64,000 nt of DNA from the NCBI RefSeq assembly GCF_024296925.1, contig NZ_CP101125.1, forward strand, positions 1,056,501 to 1,120,500. The letters run 5' to 3'. The notes under the pieces are model-generated. The model was not told where the DNA came from and did not search any database. It saw only the letters and a program-made list of their open reading frames with translations. Source of the DNA: Pseudomonas nunensis (GTDB taxonomy: Bacteria > Pseudomonadota > Gammaproteobacteria > Pseudomonadales > Pseudomonadaceae). This document shows positions 38,758 through 47,611 of the stretch, piece after piece. The translations under genes were made by a program, and so were the position numbers. How positions within the stretch are numbered: position 1 is the stretch's first letter; every line of letters starts with the position of its first letter.

Positions 38758-39657
38758 TTATCCGAGATTCCCTTTCAGACTTGGAACGACACCGCGCGCG
38801 ATGGCGGAGAGGGCGAAGGCGATACCGGCCACCAGAATGATCGCGGCACCGGACGGGATCGGCAGGTCGAAAACAATCGGCGCCAGAATCCCGCACAGGG
38901 TGCTGACCGTCGCAATCGCCACCGAGCACCAGAAAAACCCCTTCAGCGACTGGCTGAGTAACCGCGCGGCCGCCGCCGGAATCACCAGCAAGGCACCCAC
39001 CAGGATCGCGCCGATGACTTTCACCGCCGCGACGGTGATCAGGGTCACCAGAATCACGAACAGATAATCCAGAGTCTTCACCGCCACCCCGCGCACCGCC
39101 GCCAGTTGCGGGTTGAAACTGGCGAGCATGATGCGGTTGTACAGCGGCAGGGCGAGGGCCATCACCAACGAACCGACGATGGCCAACACCAGCAAGTCAT
39201 TGCCGTTGACCGTCAGCACCGAACCGAACAGCACGTTTTCCAGAATGTGCACGTTGATCTTGCCCGCCAGAATCAACAGCAGGCTCGCCCCCAGTGCCAG
39301 CGACACGGAGAGGAACACCCCGATCAGCGTGTCCGGCGCCAGGCCGGTGCGGTTGCGCAGGTAGTTGAGCAAGATGCCGAACAGCAAACAGTAACCAAAC
39401 AGGCTGCCATATGGACCGGTATAAGGTTCGCCGAGCAGGATGCCGATGGCCACACCGGTCAGCGCCGCGTGACCTACCGCTTCGGAGAAAAACGCGAAAC
39501 GCTTGACCACCACCAGCGTGCCCAGACCACCGAGCACCGGGCCGATCAGCAATCCGGCGAGCAGCGCATTCACCACAAATCCATAGGCCAGCGCTTCCGG
39601 CAAATAACCTGAAGAGGCCCAGCCCTGGACCATTAAACGAAAGGCTTCGTAACTCAT
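38758..39657 (-). CDS. fpvE: ABC-3 family metal permease FpvE
   Basis: A 299-residue permease with about eight hydrophobic helices (e.g. VVNALLAGLLIGPVLGGLG, LLIGVFLSVSLALGASLLLIL-type, VIGAILVGALLVIPAAAARLL). The motif SEAVGHAALTGVAIG is characteristic of manganese/zinc/iron ABC-3 permeases. It forms the inner-membrane channel for iron released from pyoverdine in the periplasm, energised by FpvD. The start overlaps the fpvD stop as ATGA. Confidence 0.92.
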   Translation of the reverse strand: MSYEAFRLMVQGWASSGYLPEALAYGFVVNALLAGLLIGPVLGGLGTLVVVKRFAFFSEAVGHAALTGVAIGILLGEPYTGPYGSLFGYCLLFGILLNYLRNRTGLAPDTLIGVFLSVSLALGASLLLILAGKINVHILENVLFGSVLTVNGNDLLVLAIVGSLVMALALPLYNRIMLASFNPQLAAVRGVAVKTLDYLFVILVTLITVAAVKVIGAILVGALLVIPAAAARLLSQSLKGFFWCSVAIATVSTLCGILAPIVFDLPIPSGAAIILVAGIAFALSAIARGVVPSLKGNLG

Positions 39658-40520
39658 CAGACAGCGCTCCGTGGATGGGTCGAGAACAGGGTCAGCAGAC
39701 GTTCCGGGGTTAGCGCCTGTTGCGGCGTGGCGTCGAACAGCACCCGGCGATTGAGCCCGGTAACCCGGTCCGCCAGACGCCCGACCGCTTCCAGGTCATG
39801 CTCGATCCACAGCACGGTGATGCCGCTCTGGCGCCAGTCCTCGAGCAGCCGTTCGAACACCTGGATGCCGGCTTCATCAAGGGCCGACATCGGTTCGTCG
39901 AGCACCAGCAGTTGCGGCGCCGGAATCAGCCCTTGGGCCAGCAACACCCGTTGGCGTTCACCACCGGACAACGCACCCATGCGGCGCTTGCGTTTGTCCT
40001 GCATGCCAACCCGTTCCAGCGCTTCACCAATCGCGACGGCGTAATGCTTGCTCAAGCCGAGAAACGCCGGGCGCCGCTGACACATGGCGGCCATGAAATC
40101 GTCGACGGTCATTGGCAGGCCACGATCAAACTCCAGCGCTTGCGGCACGTAGCCGATGGTGCCGGGCTCGCCGGGCCATTGCAGGCTCAGGCGACCCTGG
40201 TGCGGCATCTGCCCGAGCAGAGTCTTGATCAGCGAACTCTTGCCGCCACCGTTCGGGCCGACCAGGGCATGCACGGTGCCAGGCTGAACGGTAAAGGTGA
40301 CCTTATCGAGGATCGTCGTGCGACCCAGCGTCAGGCTGACCTCCGCAAAATCCAGAGTCGGACCGGAAACCTGTGGGAGCGGGCTTGCTCGCGAAGGCGT
40401 CGTGTCAGTCGACATCAATGTTGACTGATCCACCGCATTCGCGAGCAAGTCGAATCGTCGCACCGCCGCTCCCACAGGGGATTCGGGGGTATTCGAGTGA
40501 ATGCTTTCTTTCGCCGTCAT
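39657..40520 (-). CDS. fpvD: ABC transporter ATPase FpvD with REP-encoded N-terminal insertion
   Basis: A 287-residue ATPase with Walker A GPNGGGKSS, Q-loop VPQAL, signature LSGGERQRVLLAQG, Walker B LLVLDEPMSALDEA and the H-loop LWIEHDLEAVG. The conserved domain starts only at about residue 52 (TLDFAEVSLTLGRTTIL). Residues about 16-50 are translated from a full REP pair lying in frame. The ATG at 40520 overlaps the fpvC stop (ATGA) and is the likely start; an internal ATG at residue 36 lacks a ribosome site. The enzyme powers FpvE. Expression level or folding could be affected by the mRNA hairpin; activity is expected since the catalytic domain is intact. Confidence 0.9.
   Translation of the reverse strand: MTAKESIHSNTPESPVGAAVRRFDLLANAVDQSTLMSTDTTPSRASPLPQVSGPTLDFAEVSLTLGRTTILDKVTFTVQPGTVHALVGPNGGGKSSLIKTLLGQMPHQGRLSLQWPGEPGTIGYVPQALEFDRGLPMTVDDFMAAMCQRRPAFLGLSKHYAVAIGEALERVGMQDKRKRRMGALSGGERQRVLLAQGLIPAPQLLVLDEPMSALDEAGIQVFERLLEDWRQSGITVLWIEHDLEAVGRLADRVTGLNRRVLFDATPQQALTPERLLTLFSTHPRSAV
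40374..40480. repeat. REP/BIME pair inside the fpvD coding sequence
   Basis: Two inverted REP arms with the inner gtcagtc/gttgactga stem, as in the intergenic BIMEs. The 40450-40480 arm carries the variant with 15 extra bases (cggtgcgacgattcga in place of one g), a multiple of three. The whole element is open in the fpvD frame and encodes VGAAVRRFDLLANAV and SRASPLPQ segments. Confidence 0.92.
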
Positions 40521-41443
40521 GACCCCGACTCCTGAATCGCCCGCACCACAGTGTTGAGGTTGCCGGTCATTTCCTTTTCATACTTGTCGGCGGTGTATTC
40601 GCCGTACGAGATGTGAGACAGCGGATACAGCTTCACGCCGGATTCACGCTGGATGGTGTCGACGTAGGTGGACGGGAAATCCATCTCCGAGAAGATCACT
40701 TTCACGTCGAGTTCGCGCAGTTGATCGATGGTTTTCTTCAACTGGCTCGGGCTCGGTTCGATGCCGTGGGCCGGTTCGACCACCGCCGTTACTTCCAGGC
40801 CAAACTCGCGCAGCAGATAGTCGTAGGCCGCGTGGACCGTGGCCACCCGCAGTTCGGCGTTCGGCGCCTGGGTCAGTTTGGCCAGGGCATCGGCGCGCAT
40901 CTGCCGCAGGCGTTTGCCGTAGGCGCGGGCGTTCTGGGTGTAGGTCTTGGCGTTGTCCGGGTCGAGCTTGCCGAGTTCCCGGGCGATGTTGTTGACCTGG
41001 GCAATCGAGGCGCTGATCGACAGGAAGGTGTGCGGGTTGACCACTTTGCCGGCACCGCGCGCGGCGGTGCCAGTAGCAGCGAGCAGTGGCACGTTTTCGT
41101 TGGCTTCGATCACCGGGATGTTCGGGGTTTCGCTGGCGGCAATCATGCGGTCGGCGAAGTCGTCATGCCCGACGCCATTGAGCACGATCACGTCCAGCCC
41201 GCTGATGCGCTTGATGTCCTCAGCGCGCGGCTCATAGGCGTGGGGGTTGAAACCGGCCGGGATCAGCGGCACCACTTCGGCCTTGTCGCCGACGATGTTG
41301 GCCACGTAGCTGTAATAAGGGTGCAGGGTGATGCCGATACGCAGGCGCTTGGCCTGATCGGCGCTGGCCAACGGTGCCAGCAGCAAGGCGCACAGGCCGA
41401 CCAGCAGCAGGCGCAAAAACGAGCGTTGAGATGAAATAGGCAT
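40517..41443 (-). CDS. fpvC: Periplasmic metal/ferripyoverdine-binding protein FpvC
   Basis: A 308-residue cluster A-I binding protein with signal peptide FLRLLLVGLCALLLAPLASA. Candidate metal ligands of the family appear in GFNPHAYEPRAED (His), VVNPHTFLSIS (His), VHAAYDYLLREFGLE (His) and VIFSEMDFPSTYVD. In P. aeruginosa FpvC takes part in iron capture after reduction of ferripyoverdine. It starts 35 bases after fpvK and its stop overlaps fpvD. Confidence 0.92.
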   Translation of the reverse strand: MPISSQRSFLRLLLVGLCALLLAPLASADQAKRLRIGITLHPYYSYVANIVGDKAEVVPLIPAGFNPHAYEPRAEDIKRISGLDVIVLNGVGHDDFADRMIAASETPNIPVIEANENVPLLAATGTAARGAGKVVNPHTFLSISASIAQVNNIARELGKLDPDNAKTYTQNARAYGKRLRQMRADALAKLTQAPNAELRVATVHAAYDYLLREFGLEVTAVVEPAHGIEPSPSQLKKTIDQLRELDVKVIFSEMDFPSTYVDTIQRESGVKLYPLSHISYGEYTADKYEKEMTGNLNTVVRAIQESGS

Positions 41444-41478
41444 GGGAAAGCGGTCTTCTCTCGGGTGAAGGCGAGGGG

Positions 41479-42051
41479 TCAGTGCCGATGCTGGCGGGTC
41501 ACGCCGGCATCGAATTGCGCGACAATCTGTTGCCAGCCAGCGCTTTCCAGCGCGGCGTCAGTCAGGTCAGTCGGCGTAGCGAGGGTTTTGCCGCGATTGA
41601 GCCAGACGTCCGGTGCATCGTCGTCAGCGGTCAAACGCATCAGGAACGAACCGGCCACGCTCGGCGCCTGGCTCTGGCCTAAATAGGCCTTGGCGCTGAG
41701 CAACTGCCACGCATGGCCACCGCGACTGACGGAACTGGCGTCCTGTGCAAACGGCGCGAAGCCTTCCTCGGCCAGCGCTTCAGGCGTCGGCAGCGTGGTT
41801 TGCTCCTGGCGCAGCAAGTGAATCTCGTCCAGGGTCACCCGCAGATCGGCATAGATGCCTTGCTCGGAAGCGCTCAGGTCGCGGCGCGCATCCAGTTGAT
41901 GGCTGCTGACAGTGCTCACGTCCTGGGATTCGTGGCGCCAGGCGACCACCGAGCCGGCCACCGCAAGGATCATCAGGCACAACAGCAGTACATACAGGGT
42001 TTCATGACCGGCACCCGCCGGGCGCACGACTTGGGTAGTAGGTGTACTCAT
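41479..42051 (-). CDS. fpvK: Ferripyoverdine dissociation protein FpvK
   Basis: A 190-residue membrane-anchored protein with one N-terminal helix (ETLYVLLLCLMILAVAGSVVAW, residues about 17-38) and a periplasmic remainder (DARRDLSASEQGIYADLRV, GGHAWQLLSAKAYLGQ). No enzymatic motif is recognised. Identified as FpvK by its place in the fpvGHJKCDEF order; it assists iron release from pyoverdine. Confidence 0.85.
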   Translation of the reverse strand: MSTPTTQVVRPAGAGHETLYVLLLCLMILAVAGSVVAWRHESQDVSTVSSHQLDARRDLSASEQGIYADLRVTLDEIHLLRQEQTTLPTPEALAEEGFAPFAQDASSVSRGGHAWQLLSAKAYLGQSQAPSVAGSFLMRLTADDDAPDVWLNRGKTLATPTDLTDAALESAGWQQIVAQFDAGVTRQHRH

Positions 42052-42053
42052 GT

Positions 42054-42383
42054 TCAGGGCGCCTCAATGTCGGCTTGGTCGATCTCGACTACGTGGCCGG
42101 GACCGGCGTCGAACAGCACATAGAACTCGGCGGCGGGTTTCTTGAACACCAGCGTCGAATCGGCGCCTAGCTTGCCCGGCACGAGGATGGTTTCGTCGTA
42201 GCCGATCACGTCCAGGGTCACTCCCGGTGCGCCGCTGCCATCGGAGAAACCGCCGGTGCATTTGATTTGCTCGGCGTCGACGGCCTTGCATTCGCACATC
42301 GGGTTATGGGCCAGGGCGCTCGCACTGAAGCCGGCGCCGAGCACCAGCAGCGCGACGCGCAGCGGGCGGAAAAGGATGATCAT
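42054..42383 (-). CDS. fpvJ: Ferripyoverdine dissociation protein FpvJ
   Basis: A 109-residue small periplasmic protein with signal peptide (LRVALLVLGAGFSASALAH) and a short Cys-rich stretch HNPMCECKAVDAEQIKC with three cysteines and a histidine, then a beta-rich remainder. The ATG at 42383 overlaps the fpvH stop; a longer upstream frame runs antisense-like through fpvH and is not used. Assigned from operon position; a metal- or thiol-handling role is plausible. Confidence 0.85.
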   Translation of the reverse strand: MIILFRPLRVALLVLGAGFSASALAHNPMCECKAVDAEQIKCTGGFSDGSGAPGVTLDVIGYDETILVPGKLGADSTLVFKKPAAEFYVLFDAGPGHVVEIDQADIEAP

Positions 42384-42922
42384 GGTTTGCCTCCTTGTTT
42401 GTTCAGCCAGGCGATGGTGGCCGGGGATGCCTGGCTCAGGGGGATCGAGGCCTGATGCATGCTGCCGTCCCAGCCTTCCATGGTGATCCACAGTTCGGCG
42501 TCGGCCGGGGTCTTGACCGGCACCGGCAACGAGGCGCCCATGCGGTACGGCGTGCCGAAGAAAATCACCCCGGCGGCGCGCAGGCTGCGCGGTTTACCGA
42601 TGCGCAGGTAGGTGGCCTTGACCTGTTCGACACAGGCGTTGCACAGGGCGGCGTTGAAGTTTTTCAGGTGACTGGCGGGGCCGTCCGGGCGCGGTGCTTC
42701 GTCGCGAAGTTCGGCCAGACGCATACTCCAAGGGCCGACCTGAATCTCGCCGATTTCGCGTTCGCCCAGGCCGCTGTCACCGCGAAGCAGCGAGGCTTCG
42801 CTGAAGTATTTGGGCATGAAACCCAAGGGGATCAGCAGCAACAGGATGTTCAAGTGGAAACGCCATCTGCGCCAGAACACACTCAGGCGCGGCGGTTGTG
42901 GGGCGGCGGTGACTTTGCTCAC
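42380..42922 (-). CDS. fpvH: Ferripyoverdine dissociation protein FpvH
   Basis: A 180-residue protein with one transmembrane helix (FHLNILLLLIPLGFMPKYF, about 22-40) and a periplasmic domain with a cysteine pair in ALCNACVEQVKA. The start is GTG at 42922, overlapping the fpvG stop as GTGA, so it is translationally coupled. In P. aeruginosa FpvH cooperates with the FpvG reductase. No independent domain recognised. Confidence 0.86.
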   Translation of the reverse strand: MSKVTAAPQPPRLSVFWRRWRFHLNILLLLIPLGFMPKYFSEASLLRGDSGLGEREIGEIQVGPWSMRLAELRDEAPRPDGPASHLKNFNAALCNACVEQVKATYLRIGKPRSLRAAGVIFFGTPYRMGASLPVPVKTPADAELWITMEGWDGSMHQASIPLSQASPATIAWLNKQGGKP

Positions 42923-44121
42923 AGGCTGGCCTCCGAGGTTTCGCGGCTAATGCTTGATTGCGCCGTGGCGGTGCGCTGTTTCTTTTCGCTGCGCTTGAGC
43001 GCGTTGGCGGTGGCCAGGGCGGTGCGCTTGGTCCAGATCAGCAGGCCGCTCAGCACCATCATGCTCAGCACCAGGCCGAAGAAGAACCAGATCAACTTGA
43101 TCCACAGCCCTCCGAAATCCCCGGTGTGCAGCGGTCGCATGGACTCTGTGACGAACTCCAGGGCGGTGCGGTCCGAGAGCAACCGCGAGGCGGCGATTTC
43201 ACCGTTGTACGGGTTGATCGTCGCGGTCTGGAACATCAACGGATACCAACCGCGACCACCGATGTCGAGGTGGCTGTAGCCATTGCCCGGCAGGCTGACA
43301 AAACTGGCTTCGAGCCCGGGAATTTTCTGCATGGCGATCTCAATCGCGCGATCCAGATCGATGCGCGGTGGCGGCGAGCCGTCAGCGGAGAGCGGCACCG
43401 CTTCGCGGGACATGGCGGGAATGACCGGCTCGCTGGAGATGGAGATCTGGTTGTCGTACAGCAGGGCTTCAATCAAGAACCACAGGCCGGTGATGGAAAT
43501 CACGGCGATGAACCAGATCGACCAGATGCCGCTGAGGCGGTGAAAGTCGCCCCAGAAAATCCGCGCCCCGTGACGAAAGCGCAGGGTTGGCTTGAAGAAG
43601 CCTTTCCAGAATTTCTTGTAGACCACCAGACCAGTGATCAAAGAAACCAGCAGCGGCAAGCCGAGGAACGACACCAGGTACCAGCCCCAGCTGTAGCCAT
43701 TGGTGAACGGCACCAGCCACCAGCCATGCAAGGCGCGGGTGAATTGTTTGAAGTTGAACGTGGGCGCAACGCCCTGGATCACCCCGGTGTACGGGTTGAC
43801 GTAGACCGTCGTCGAGCGCCCGTCGGGATAGCTGACGCTCACGTCGAGGGCGAAGTGCGATTCGTCGGGGCGCTTGATCGATTGCACCAGGGTCAGGGGT
43901 TCGGCTTGCTTGAGGGCCGCGAGGACCTGGTCATAACTGAGTCGCGGCGCATCGTCCGACGGTGGGCTGGCGCGCATTTGCGGGTTGGCCAGCCAGACGA
44001 TTTCCTGGCTGACAACGGCCAGGGTCCCGGTGACGCAGACGATCAACACGAAAAACCAGATCGGCAACGCCAGCCAGCTATGGACGAGAAACCAGAGTTT
44101 GGAGCGGGATTTCTTCGACAT
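42919..44121 (-). CDS. fpvG: Inner-membrane ferripyoverdine reductase FpvG (PepSY-associated)
   Basis: A 400-residue PepSY-TM protein. Four hydrophobic spans: WLALPIWFFVLIVCVTGTLAVV (near 15-36), YLVSFLGLPLLVSLITGLVVY (near 175), IWSIWFIAVISITGLWFLI (near 220) and LIWFFFGLVLSMMVLSGLLIW (near 355). PepSY motifs include LHGWWLVPFTNGYSWG and the haem-ligand-like HSWLALP and HRLSGIWS histidines. FpvG reduces Fe(III) bound to pyoverdine so that it leaves the siderophore in the periplasm. It is the first gene of the fpv operon. The start MSKKSRSK at 44121 is preferred over a longer frame. Confidence 0.9.
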   Translation of the reverse strand: MSKKSRSKLWFLVHSWLALPIWFFVLIVCVTGTLAVVSQEIVWLANPQMRASPPSDDAPRLSYDQVLAALKQAEPLTLVQSIKRPDESHFALDVSVSYPDGRSTTVYVNPYTGVIQGVAPTFNFKQFTRALHGWWLVPFTNGYSWGWYLVSFLGLPLLVSLITGLVVYKKFWKGFFKPTLRFRHGARIFWGDFHRLSGIWSIWFIAVISITGLWFLIEALLYDNQISISSEPVIPAMSREAVPLSADGSPPPRIDLDRAIEIAMQKIPGLEASFVSLPGNGYSHLDIGGRGWYPLMFQTATINPYNGEIAASRLLSDRTALEFVTESMRPLHTGDFGGLWIKLIWFFFGLVLSMMVLSGLLIWTKRTALATANALKRSEKKQRTATAQSSISRETSEASL

Positions 44122-44541
44122 GATTAAAGGTCTTGTTTCGATGAAGGGACCTCTACTGCGGGCTTCGCAGCGTGAGGGTCCTCGAAAAGCCCGGCCGTGG
44201 CTTTTGCCTACGCGGCCTGACTGCATCTAAATAAGACGGATGAGCAATGAAAATCCCGAAGGCTTATATGAAAGTAAATGTTTCGCGTTCACTAATTACC
44301 CTGATCCCTTGTGGGAGCGGGCTTGCTCGCGAAGGCGTCGTGTCAGTCAGCATCACTTTGCCTGACCCACCGCTTTCGCGAGCAAGCCCGCTCCCACAGG
44401 GGGATATGTGTTCACTCGGGAGCGCGATTCAACACGAACCATGGTTCACGGGATCACTCTCCAGCCATTGATGGCCAACCCCCGCTCCCTATGATGGAAC
44501 CCAGACGCCTGCCGCGTACCGTCCTTTGAGCGAGTACTTCC
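44122..44541. promoter_or_regulatory. Divergent intergenic region, fpvG / leuC-like gene
   Basis: These 420 bases should hold the promoters of the fpv operon and the leuCD-like genes. I looked for a leftward TAAAT-N16-CGT PvdS site and for a Fur box and found neither in recognisable form. The only clear structure is the BIME at 44310-44400. Confidence 0.4.
44310..44400. repeat. Long BIME with inner stem
   Basis: Outer REP arms tgtgggagcgggcttgctcg and complement, with an inner gtgtcagtcag ... cctgac spacer like those at 35060, 40374 and 46585. Confidence 0.9.
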
Positions 44542-45963
44542 ATGACCCCAGCAAGAACCCTCTACGACAAACACATCGATGCCCACACGGTGTGTCGCCT
44601 CGATGACCAGGGCCACGTCCTGTTGTACATCGATCGCCAGGTCATTAACGAATACACCAGCCCGCAAGCCTTTAGCGGTTTGCGCGAGGCCAAACGCGAG
44701 GTCTGGCGCCCGGAAACCGCGTTGGCCGTGGTCGATCACGTCAACCCCACCGCCCCTGTGCGCATCGCCGCGATGCCGGATGCCGGCGGGGCGCGGCAGG
44801 TGTCGTACCTGGCTGAAAACTGCCGGGACTTCGGCATCGAGTTGCTGGACATCCTCGACAAGCGCCAGGGCATCGAACACGTGATCGCCCCGGAGCAGGG
44901 TTTCATTCTGCCGGGCATGGTGATCGCGGCCGGTGACAGCCACACCACCACCTATGGTGCCCTCGGCGCTTTCGGTTTCGGCATCGGCACCTCGGAAATC
45001 GAGCACCTGCTGGCCTCCCAGACCCTGGTCTACAAACGCCTGAAAAGCATGCGCGTGACCGTGGACGGCGAACTGGCCAGCGGGCTGACCTCCAAGGACG
45101 TGATCATGGCGTTGATCGGCCAGATCGGCGCATCCGGCGCCACCGGTTACGCCATCGAATTTCGCGGCTCGACCATCGATGCCCTGAGTGTCGAGGCGCG
45201 CATGACCATCTGCAACATGGCAGTGGAGGCGGGGGCTCGCGGCGCATTCATGGCGCCGGACGAGAAAGTCTTCGCCTACCTCAAGGACAAACCCCGCGCA
45301 CCGAAAGGCGAGTTGTGGGACCGCGCCGTCGAGCAGTGGCGCAACTTGCACAGCGATGCGGATGCGCAATTCGACCGCGAGGTTTATCTGGACGCCAGCG
45401 CTCTGGAACCGATGGTCACTTGGGGCACCAGCCCCGATCAAGCCTCGCCCATCGGCGCGCGAGTTCCTGATCCGCAAGACGTCAGCGACCTGATCCTGCG
45501 CCAAGACATGCGCCGCGCCCTGAACTACATGGGCCTGGAGGCCGGCATGCCGCTGAGTGACATCGTCATCAGCCACGCCTTTATCGGTTCCTGCACCAAC
45601 GCGCGCATTGAAGACTTGCGCGATGCCGCCAGCGTGGTGCGCGGCAAACACGTTGCCGAACATGTGCGGGCGATGATCGTGCCCGGTTCCACCGAAGTGC
45701 GCGATCAGGCTGAAGCCGAAGGCCTGGCGGCGATCTTTATCGACGCCGGGTTCGAATGGCGCCAGTCCGGCTGCTCGATGTGCCTGGCGATGAACGACGA
45801 CGTGCTCGCGCCGGGTGACCGCTGCGCCTCCAGCACCAACCGCAATTTTGAAGGCCGCCAGGGCGCCGGAGCGCGCACGCATTTGATGAGCCCGGCGATG
45901 GTCGCCGCCGCCGCGATCACCGGGCGCCTGACCGATATTCGCCACTTTGGAGAACGCGCATGA
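44542..45963 (+). CDS. Aconitase-family dehydratase large subunit (LeuC paralogue)
   Basis: A 473-residue LeuC-type protein. The [4Fe-4S] cysteines are in FIGSCTN (near 353) and GCSMC (near 414-417); other signatures are VIAAGDSHTTTYGALGAF and GTSEIEHLLASQTLVYK. It begins TLYDKHIDAHTV as in LeuC. The substrate-loop region (VDHVNPTAPVRIAAMPDAG) differs from biosynthetic LeuC, which has a VPT-x-x-R-type loop there, so it may isomerise or hydrate another 2-substituted malate. No leuB or leuA lies nearby. The small subunit gene overlaps its stop. Confidence 0.85.
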   Translation: MTPARTLYDKHIDAHTVCRLDDQGHVLLYIDRQVINEYTSPQAFSGLREAKREVWRPETALAVVDHVNPTAPVRIAAMPDAGGARQVSYLAENCRDFGIELLDILDKRQGIEHVIAPEQGFILPGMVIAAGDSHTTTYGALGAFGFGIGTSEIEHLLASQTLVYKRLKSMRVTVDGELASGLTSKDVIMALIGQIGASGATGYAIEFRGSTIDALSVEARMTICNMAVEAGARGAFMAPDEKVFAYLKDKPRAPKGELWDRAVEQWRNLHSDADAQFDREVYLDASALEPMVTWGTSPDQASPIGARVPDPQDVSDLILRQDMRRALNYMGLEAGMPLSDIVISHAFIGSCTNARIEDLRDAASVVRGKHVAEHVRAMIVPGSTEVRDQAEAEGLAAIFIDAGFEWRQSGCSMCLAMNDDVLAPGDRCASSTNRNFEGRQGAGARTHLMSPAMVAAAAITGRLTDIRHFGERA

Positions 45964-46571
45964 GCCAGCAACCCTTCACCCAGGTCAGCGGCAAAGCCGC
46001 GCCGATGCTCGCGGCCAATATCGATACTGACGTGATCATGCCCAAGCAGTTCCTCAAGGGCATCGACCGCGCCGGGCTGGATCGTGGGTTGTTTTTTGAT
46101 TTGCGGTTCTTGGCAGATGGTTCGCCTAATCCTGAATTCGTGCTCAATCAACCGGCCTGGCAAGGCGCGAGTTTCATGGTGGTCGGGCCGAATTTCGGCT
46201 GCGGATCGAGCCGGGAGCATGCGGTGTGGGGATTGAAGCAGATGGGGGTTCGGGCGTTGATCGGCTCAAGCTTTGCCGGGATTTTCTATGACAATTGCCA
46301 ACGCAATGGGGTGTTGTTGATTACGCTCGATGAGCCGGTGTTGCAGCGGCTGGGTCGGGTCGTCAGTCAACCCGACAGCGCACAGATCAGCGTCGACCTT
46401 GAGGCCCAAGAGATTCGTGTTCAAGGGGAAGTCATCCCGTTCGAGATCGACACCTTGCGCAAGACAGCGTTGCTGCTGGGGCTTGATGCTATTGGCAGCA
46501 CGTTGCAGCGTGCCGAGCAGATCAAGGCCTTTGAGCGTGAGCATCTGGCGGCCAATCCCTGGTTGTCCTGA
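45960..46571 (+). CDS. Aconitase-family dehydratase small subunit (LeuD paralogue)
   Basis: A 203-residue swivelling-domain subunit with NIDTDVIMPKQFLKG near the start, FLNQPAWQG-type strand, and the hallmark FGCGSSREHAVWGLKQMG followed by GSSFAGIFYDNCQRNGVL. It pairs with the large subunit upstream, with which it overlaps as ATGA. Length matches LeuD. As with the partner, isopropylmalate isomerisation is only one option. The downstream gene on the opposite strand is a LysR regulator. Confidence 0.87.
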   Translation: MSQQPFTQVSGKAAPMLAANIDTDVIMPKQFLKGIDRAGLDRGLFFDLRFLADGSPNPEFVLNQPAWQGASFMVVGPNFGCGSSREHAVWGLKQMGVRALIGSSFAGIFYDNCQRNGVLLITLDEPVLQRLGRVVSQPDSAQISVDLEAQEIRVQGEVIPFEIDTLRKTALLLGLDAIGSTLQRAEQIKAFEREHLAANPWLS

Positions 46572-46584
46572 ACACAAATCCCCA

Positions 46585-46674
46585 TGTGGGAGCGGGCTTG
46601 CTCGCGAAGGCGTCGTGTCAGTCACCATCAACCTTGACTGACACACCGCTTTCGCGAGCAAGCCCGCTCCCACA
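46585..46674. repeat. Long BIME with inner stem between leuD-like gene and lysR
   Basis: Outer REP arms tgtgggagcgggcttgctcg and complement with inner gtcagtc ... gactgac. It separates two convergent genes. Confidence 0.9.
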
Positions 46675-46696
46675 ATTTTGAACTGTGTTGACCGGG

Positions 46697-47611
46697 CTAA
46701 ACCGACAACCCTTTGAAATGCTCCTGCAAAAACTCCACACACGCCCGCAACTTCCCGGAATACGCCAGCCGCGTCGGATACACCGCCCACACATTCGCAC
46801 TCTGGGTGTAATCCCCCAGCACCTGCACCAACCGTCCTTGCTCCAGCAACGGCTTCACATCCCACAATGAACGCAGCAACACCCCGCGCCCATCGAGTGC
46901 CCACTGCAAGACAATCTCGCCGTTATTCGACGACAACGGTCCGCTGACCCGCACGCTCTCCTGAACCCCGTCACGCTCCAGATTCCAGATGCCGAACGCG
47001 TTGTCGCGCTCTTTGATCACCAGGCAATGATGCTGCTCCAGATCATTGAGCGTTTGCGGCGTGCCGTGGCGTTGCAGATACGCCGGCGCTGCGCACAGCA
47101 CCCGCCGATTGCTCACCAGGCGCCGCCCGATATGCTGCCCGGGAATGTCATCGCCGACGCGGATTTCCAGATCGAAACCTTCGCTGACGATGTCCACCAC
47201 CCGATCAAACAGGTCCAGGCGAATCTCCAGCTCGGGATAACGCTCGGCCAGCAGCGAAACCGCAGGCGCCACATGGTTACGGCCGAAACCAAAACTGCTG
47301 CACAAGTGCAAACGCCCGCGAGGGCTGTCGTGGGCGTCGGAGAGTTCGTCGTGCAGTTGCTGGAAGTCATCAAGGATGCGCAAGGCCCAACGCTGCACCC
47401 GCTCGCCGTCTTCGGTCAGGGCGATGCGGCGGCTGGTGCGATGCAGCAGGCGGGTGCCAAGGGTGGTTTCGAGAATCTGGATACGTTTGCTGACATAAGC
47501 GGGGGACAGGCCCAACTCATCGGCGGCTGCAGCGAAACCGCTTTTGCGGATGACGGTGAGCAATACACGCAAGTCTTCGGGTAGAGGCACGGTGTCTTTC
47601 TTGGTGGTCAT
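46697..47611 (-). CDS. LysR-family transcriptional regulator
   Basis: A 304-residue LysR protein. The winged helix-turn-helix covers about residues 8-66 ([51 protein letters not shown]), followed by a periplasmic-binding-like effector domain. Similar regulators (TtdR/DmlR group) control dicarboxylate or malate-type dehydration genes, which would suit either the adjacent leuCD-like pair or dctA. The start MTTKKDTV at 47611 is chosen over the ATG at 47647. The frameshifted dctA reading frame runs into the 5' end of this gene. Confidence 0.85.
   Translation of the reverse strand: MTTKKDTVPLPEDLRVLLTVIRKSGFAAAADELGLSPAYVSKRIQILETTLGTRLLHRTSRRIALTEDGERVQRWALRILDDFQQLHDELSDAHDSPRGRLHLCSSFGFGRNHVAPAVSLLAERYPELEIRLDLFDRVVDIVSEGFDLEIRVGDDIPGQHIGRRLVSNRRVLCAAPAYLQRHGTPQTLNDLEQHHCLVIKERDNAFGIWNLERDGVQESVRVSGPLSSNNGEIVLQWALDGRGVLLRSLWDVKPLLEQGRLVQVLGDYTQSANVWAVYPTRLAYSGKLRACVEFLQEHFKGLSV

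Noticed and set aside
44446..45945. 499-codon minus-strand frame opposite the leuC-like gene
   Set aside because: Antisense shadow; the plus-strand protein has all aconitase-family motifs and cluster cysteines.
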